Positions 59,231 to 64,000 of a stretch of 64,000 nt of DNA are shown here, piece after piece. Position numbers and translations under genes: made by a program. The stretch's first letter is position 1. Every line of letters starts with the position of its first letter. The stretch comes from Anagrus nilaparvatae. Its lineage: Eukaryota; Arthropoda; Insecta; Hymenoptera; Mymaridae. The stretch is from positions 13,744,001 to 13,808,000 of the forward strand of contig JAKSXM010000263.1 of NCBI GenBank assembly GCA_022575985.1, read 5' to 3'. Under the pieces are notes generated by a model that saw only the letters and a list, made by a program, of their open reading frames with translations, had not been told where the DNA came from and ran no database searches.

Positions 59231-60242
59231 TTACAAGGGGAGTTCAATACATTTGGAACACCGAATTACACCAAATGGTTATGGATGAGTTTGTTATGTT
59301 GAAAAAACATGCCGACTACCCTCCGTTCCTTCCAATGGGCCTTCTGAGCCTAGAAATGCAGGGCTCAATGTTATAAAATAGGATTTTTTGGTAATTTTCA
59401 AAGAAACGCCAAAACCTGCGAGGTGCAAGTTAACCAAAACTTTTCTGGTTGGTCTCATTTTTTTGTTTTAAGTATCACCTTTTATACGCCGTAAACCACA
59501 ATTTATTATCACTAATTCTCTTATCACTATAGCCAATTAACCAAACGGTCATTTTTAGCTAAAAATGAGCAATTTTTAAAATGCTGCCAAAATTGTAATT
59601 TCTGACGAAAACGGGTTTTATAGGTCTGAAAAAATTTGTGCAAGCTTCAAATTTCCAAAAATTTTTTGCTCGTCTCATTTCCTTGATTCGTTTTTAAGAA
59701 ATGGCTCTTCAAAGTTAGCATTAAAAATGAGATTTTTTAAAAAATCGTAAAATTGGGACTGTGACTTCAAATTATCATATCTGGTTAACAAATAATTGCA
59801 AAAGGTAAAGTCAAGAAATTTTGGAAACTTGAAGCTTGTACAAATTTTTTCAGACCTATAAAACCCATTTTCGTCAGAAATTACAAATTTGGCAGCATTT
59901 TAAAAATTGGTCATTTTTAGCTAAAAATGACCGTTTGGTTAATTGGCTATAGTGATGAGAGAATTAGTGATAATAAATTGCGGTTTACGGCGTATGAAAG
60001 GTGATACTTAAACCAAAAAAATGAGACCATCCAGAAGAGTTTTGGTTAACTTGCGAGGTTTTGGCGTTTCTTTGAAAATTACCAAAAAATCCTATTTTAT
60101 AACATTGAGCCCTGCGTTTCTAGGCCCAGAAGGCCCATTGGAAGGAACGGAGGGTAATCAGCATGTTTTTTCAACATAACAAACTCATCCATAACCATTT
60201 GGTGTAATTCGGTGTTCCAAATGTATTAAACTCCCCTTGTTA
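59231..60242. mobile_element. Fold-back element, 1,006 bp, with TTA duplications
   Basis: CAAGGGGAGTTCAATACATT starts at 59234 and its near-perfect reverse complement ends CCCCTTG at 60239. TTA lies on each side. The intact target reads 'acttagcttaggcc' at 59129 and 'acttagctgaggcc' at 60527, confirming a 3-bp duplication. The two arms pair over nearly the whole length ('aacgccaaaacctgcgagg', 'gaccgtttggttaattggct'). No coding frame. A 3-bp TTA/TWA target is typical of PIF/Harbinger elements, so it may be a Harbinger-type MITE. Confidence 0.87.
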
Positions 60243-60980
60243 GCTTAGGCCATAAAATTTCATCTCACAACATGCATGGGCCGAAAGTTGAATTATTTAT
60301 AAAAAGTAGATCCATTAGGAATATTGCAAGGAAATCCAATAAATTTTAATCGTAAAAACCCTATTTTCTGGACTCAAAATCTTCAAATTCAGATGAGCTT
60401 GTGATTAGGAAACAACAAGACTTAACTTAGTTTTAATTATACTTTAATTTTTTATAGTTTTAAAAACATTATTAATTTAATAAATATCAGTATTTGGAAA
60501 TAGACTTTTACTTAAATTAAATTTTTACTTAGCTGAGGCCATAGAATTTCATCTCACAACATTTATGGCCCGAAAGTTTAAGAAAATATAAAAGGAATAA
60601 AATTCTTAATTTATTTATTTATTTTTTTTAAATAATTAAATAACGATATATTTTTTGGTTACTCAATGAGGAACCATTGTGATGGGTCAAATTTTGGTTT
60701 TTGAAATTTGTCCTATTTAAGGGGGGAGGGGGTCAAATGAGACTTAGAATAATCCGGTATTAGGGACTTAGAATATTTTTGATTTAGGGACCTAGAATAA
60801 TACGCGTTTAGGGAATCAGAATAGTTTGGGTTTAGAATCTTTTAACATTTAGCAAAGGTGATAATTACAAATTATAAAAATAAGAAATTGTATTGCTTTT
60901 CGTGTGTCTATGCTCAGATGTAAGTAAACATGTTCCATGCATTTTGGTTGTGTTTACACAAACCGGTTATAAGTTTTTTT
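60243..60980. other. Spacer with repeats of the 'cttaggccat' unit
   Basis: Two copies of the short unit (60240, 60527). A repeated 'gggacttagaata' series lies at about 60750-60830. No gene. Confidence 0.4.
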
Positions 60981-61009
60981 TAATTTGGATGTTATACCTC
61001 ATTTTTTTT

Positions 61010-61960
61010 CATGAAAGTACTGATATCTAGAAGTATCGTTTTTACTTGATATCTCGAATCTTATAATTTATTTTTTGAAAATTTTTTTCACCAAAAAATA
61101 CAAAAAATACCAATTTTTATGGACGCAGTACTTAATTTATTTCTGTGGAAGTACTAGTTTTAGAAATATTGTTTATAGTAATTTTTTGGACCTGATACTT
61201 AATTTTTTCCAAATTTTATTCTTAAAATTAAAAAAAAAAACTGCAATTTTTTTTTTCTTTTTGGATGTAGTACCTAATTTTTTCCTATAAAAGTACCAAT
61301 ATCTGAAAATATGGTTATTACTCGATATCTCCAATTTCACGCTTAATTTTTTGAAATTTTTTTTTCTCAAAACTTTTTGCATAAAAAAATTAAAAAAACA
61401 GCAATGTTTTTTTGCTTTTTGAAATTAGAATCTCATTTTTTTCTGTGGTAGTACTCGTTTTAGAAATATACTTTATAGTCAATATTTTGGATCTGAAACT
61501 TATGTTTTTGAAAATTTTTCTCAAAATTTTTCGAACACAAAAATAAAGAAAACAGAAATATTTTTTTTCGTTTTGAACGTATCACCTAATTTATTTCCAT
61601 AAAATTACTAATATTTGAAAATATTGTTTTCACTCGATATCTCAAATATGATACTCAATTTTTTAAAAATTATCTCTCAAAATTTTTTGCATAAAAAAAT
61701 TAAAGAAACCGCAATATTTTTTTTCTTTTTGGACTTAGTACCTAATATTTTCCTATGAAAGTACTTATATCTAGAATTATAGTTTTTACTCGATATCTCC
61801 AATTGATACTTAATTTTTTGAAAACTTTTTTCTCAAAATTTTTTACATAAAAAAAAAAAATAGCAATATTTTTTTTCTTTTGGGACGTAGTATTTAATTT
61901 TTTTCCATGAAAGTACTAATATCTAGAATTATCGTTTTTACTAGGTAAAATAGACCATTA
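61010..61960 (+). repeat. Tandem array of the dispersed 'tttttggacgtagtacctaa' repeat
   Basis: About seven units of 135-160 bp. Each has 'gaaagtactaatatct(a/g)ga', 'actcgatatctc', 'ttttttctcaaaattttt', 'cataaaaaaatt' and 'ctttttggac.tagtacctaa'. Two subtypes seem to alternate (…atatctaga… and …gttttagaaat…), which points to a duplicated two-unit block. Single copies lie at 12.62 and 35.46 kb. Confidence 0.78.
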
Positions 61961-62059
61961 AGAACATTTTGTTATTGTTAATGAGGAACCATAGTGCCAA
62001 TTACTTGGCAGCGTTTTTTTCTTTTTGGACGTTGTACCTATAGTGGAGTGCAATTGTCA

Positions 62060-62245
62060 TTTAATAGTGATGTAAAAGGGAAACGCAATTTTTTTTTTTT
62101 TTGTTTTTATATGCGTACGTGAGTAAGAACCTAAGTTATCTGAAGTACCGGAGGAACGCTTGGCCAGATATTGGGCAAAAACTGTTTTTTTGCCAAATTT
62201 TAAGTAGGTTGCTTCAGGATTTTGAGATATCTCTGGGTAAAATGA
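62060..62245 (+). repeat. Direct repeat, right copy
   Basis: Same sequence as 58440-58625 with a handful of differences (one-base gap in 'cttggccagatattggg'). Both copies stop at 'gatatctctgggtaaaatga'. Confidence 0.85.
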
Positions 62246-62469
62246 TGATATAAAAAAAAAAAAAATGGGAAATTTTCGTCATTAGACAGAGAATAGAACT
62301 AAATGGATAGGGTTGAGATTAGAATATATCCTAACCTCCAAAAATCAACTTTTGTCCCATTTTTATTGTTTTTTAATTAAATGGCGCTAAATTATCGGAT
62401 TTTCATGAAAATCTCAGAAAATACGTATTTTCATAGCGGGATAATGTGGTAAAATTTTTGTTCAAAAAT

Positions 62470-64000
62470 TTTTATTTTTACGGCCAAAATTGGCATTTTT
62501 CGGCTAGAATCACGTAATTTTGAAATTAGCGCCATTTTATGCAAGAACATGTTAGGCTAAATTTTTTTTTTTTTAAAGTAGCCTTTTTTTATGGACTTTA
62601 ACCTCAGTGCACGTTAATATTTGCTTTTTTAATTATAGTGCCCATTTTAGGCTCAAAACAGTAAAATAGCCGGTAATTTTCAAATTTTTTTACATTTTGA
62701 CGTATGTGCTGTAATTATTGCTATTTTATGCTGTTTTTCGCGAGCTTTATGAAAAACATACATTTTCATTTTAATAAGCCTTATTAGATTTTTTGAAATT
62801 TGGCCTAACCTAAAAAATAAAGGACCCCGCACAAAAGTATAGGATTTTGATTTTCGGTCAAATTGGCTGAATTTTGGATATGTTGTAGATTTTATCATTC
62901 TGAACAAAAGTCTCAATGGTCACAAAGCTCCAAAGTCTCAACTGTGGCGTCTACGGAGCTTGAAAGCTCCAAAGCTCCATCATGGCAAGATCGCTTCAAA
63001 ACCTTTTTTCTTTTGTTTTTAAAGTATACCTTTATGTTTTTGAGGTCGCTAATTCCAAATCTAATGTCAAATTGACATTATTGACAGTTGGCAGCTGTCA
63101 ACTAGCTGTCAAATTGACAACAGAATACAAAAATATTAAAATAATGATTTCACAATATGTTTTCGAGGTTGCTGAGTTCAAAACTGATGTCATAATGACC
63201 AAGTTTTTTAAGTTTTTTGTATTCTGTTGTCAATTTGACAGCTAGTTGACAGCTGCCAACTGTCAACTTTATCATTATCAGATCAGATTTGAACTCAGCA
63301 ACCTCGATAACATATTGTGAATACATTATTTTAATATTTTTGTATTCTGTTGTCAATTTGACAGCTAGTTGACAGCTGCCAACTGTCAATAATGTCAATT
63401 TGACATTAGATTTGGAATTAGCGACCTCAAAAACATAAAGGTATACTTTAAAAACAAAAGAAAAAAGGTTTTGAAGCGATCTTGCCATGATGGAGCTTTG
63501 GAGCTTTCAAGCTCCGTAGACGCCACAGTTGAGACTTTGGAGCTTTGTGACCATTGAGACTTTTGTTCAGAATGATAAAATCTACAACATATCCAAAATT
63601 CAGCCAATTTGACCGAAAATCAAAATCCTATACTTTTGTGCGGGGTCCTTTATTTTTTAGGTTAGGCCAAATTTCAAAAAATCTAATAAGGCTTATTAAA
63701 ATGAAAATGTATGTTTTTCATAAAGCTCGCGAAAAACAGCATAAAATAGCAATAATTACAGCACATACGTCAAAATGTAAAAAAATTTGAAAATTACCGG
63801 CTATTTTACTGTTTTGAGCCTAAAATGGGCACTATAATTAAAAAAGCAAATATTAACGTGCACTGAGGTTAAAGTCCATAAAAAAAGGCTACTTTAAAAA
63901 AAAAAAAATTTAGCCTAACATGTTCTTGCATAAAATGGCGCTAATTTCAAAATTACGTGATTCTAGCCGAAAAATGCCAATTTTGGCCGTAAAAATAAAA
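62470..64000. mobile_element. Fold-back element with near-identical arms, cut by the window edge
   Basis: Base x pairs with base 126470 minus x throughout: 62680 with 63790, 62863 with 63607, 62982 with 63488, with no gaps in these stretches. The arms are about 715 bp inside the window and continue past base 64000. The 100-bp centre (63184-63286) holds a third copy of a Tgtcaatttgacagctagtt-type block, itself made of short inverted repeats. Frames such as 62680-62916 and 63554-63790 are the same sequence read on opposite strands and are not genes. The gapless match suggests a young element or active gene conversion; an assembly artefact should also be considered. Confidence 0.88.

Noticed and set aside
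62680..63790. Four matching frames of 70-112 aa in the last fold-back element
   Set aside because: They are the same arm sequence read on opposite strands. There are no conserved domains, so they are not genes.

Overview
The window is strongly AT-rich nuclear DNA from a eukaryote, almost certainly an insect. The evidence is spliced genes with short introns (62-91 bp where most clearly defined), BEL/Pao LTR retroelements, an R1-clade LINE, a Helitron remnant, TA- and TTAA-flanked MITEs, and protein families I know from insects. A parasitoid wasp would fit, but I cannot name a species. Most of the window is transposon-derived. Coordinates below were read by eye and can be off by a few bases where a boundary is not a sharp repeat edge.

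Layout. 1-8.0 kb: an old BEL/Pao element (pol tail 1-820, 3' LTR from 7864) was split in its 3' UTR by a second BEL element (977-7769). The second element has TTATA duplications, an intact gag, almost no pol, two full LTRs and an extra leader-plus-partial-LTR unit. It carries a TTAA-flanked MITE in its leader. 8.0-12.0 kb: a long inverted-repeat element, then a TA-flanked MITE with a tRNA-like sequence inside. 12.7-17.4 kb: one very long gene of an uncharacterised animal family that ends in a FEN1/XPG-like nuclease domain. Two in-frame stops break it, and its last intron is intact. 18.1-20.3 kb: a satellite with a period of about 281 bp. 20.3-21.1 kb: a broken fragment of an insect orphan family. 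21.3-22.6 kb: a solo LTR with ACGT duplications. 23.0-25.6 kb: a reconstructed 8-exon gene (519 aa), the best candidate for an intact host-like gene. 26.6-36.8 kb: two large fold-back elements, a possible SWIM-family fragment, two exons of a Cys-motif transmembrane protein, a BEL integrase remnant and one minus-strand terminal exon. 37-44 kb: hairpins, two MITEs, tandem duplications and a second copy of the tRNA-like repeat. 44.8-47.9 kb: a decayed minus-strand Helitron. 48.1-53.3 kb: a three-level nest in which an R1-like LINE sits in an AT-rich LINE, which sits in a fold-back element with ATAT duplications. 53-64 kb: tandem repeats and three more inverted-repeat elements, the last running off the window.

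Little here works together as a pathway. The main themes are repeated insertion of elements into each other, an unusual density of long inverted repeats that would make hairpin RNA if transcribed, and a few single genes between them. The items most worth follow-up are the FEN1-like gene, the 519-aa gene with a predicted GC-AG intron, and the set of fold-back elements whose target-site duplications differ in length.
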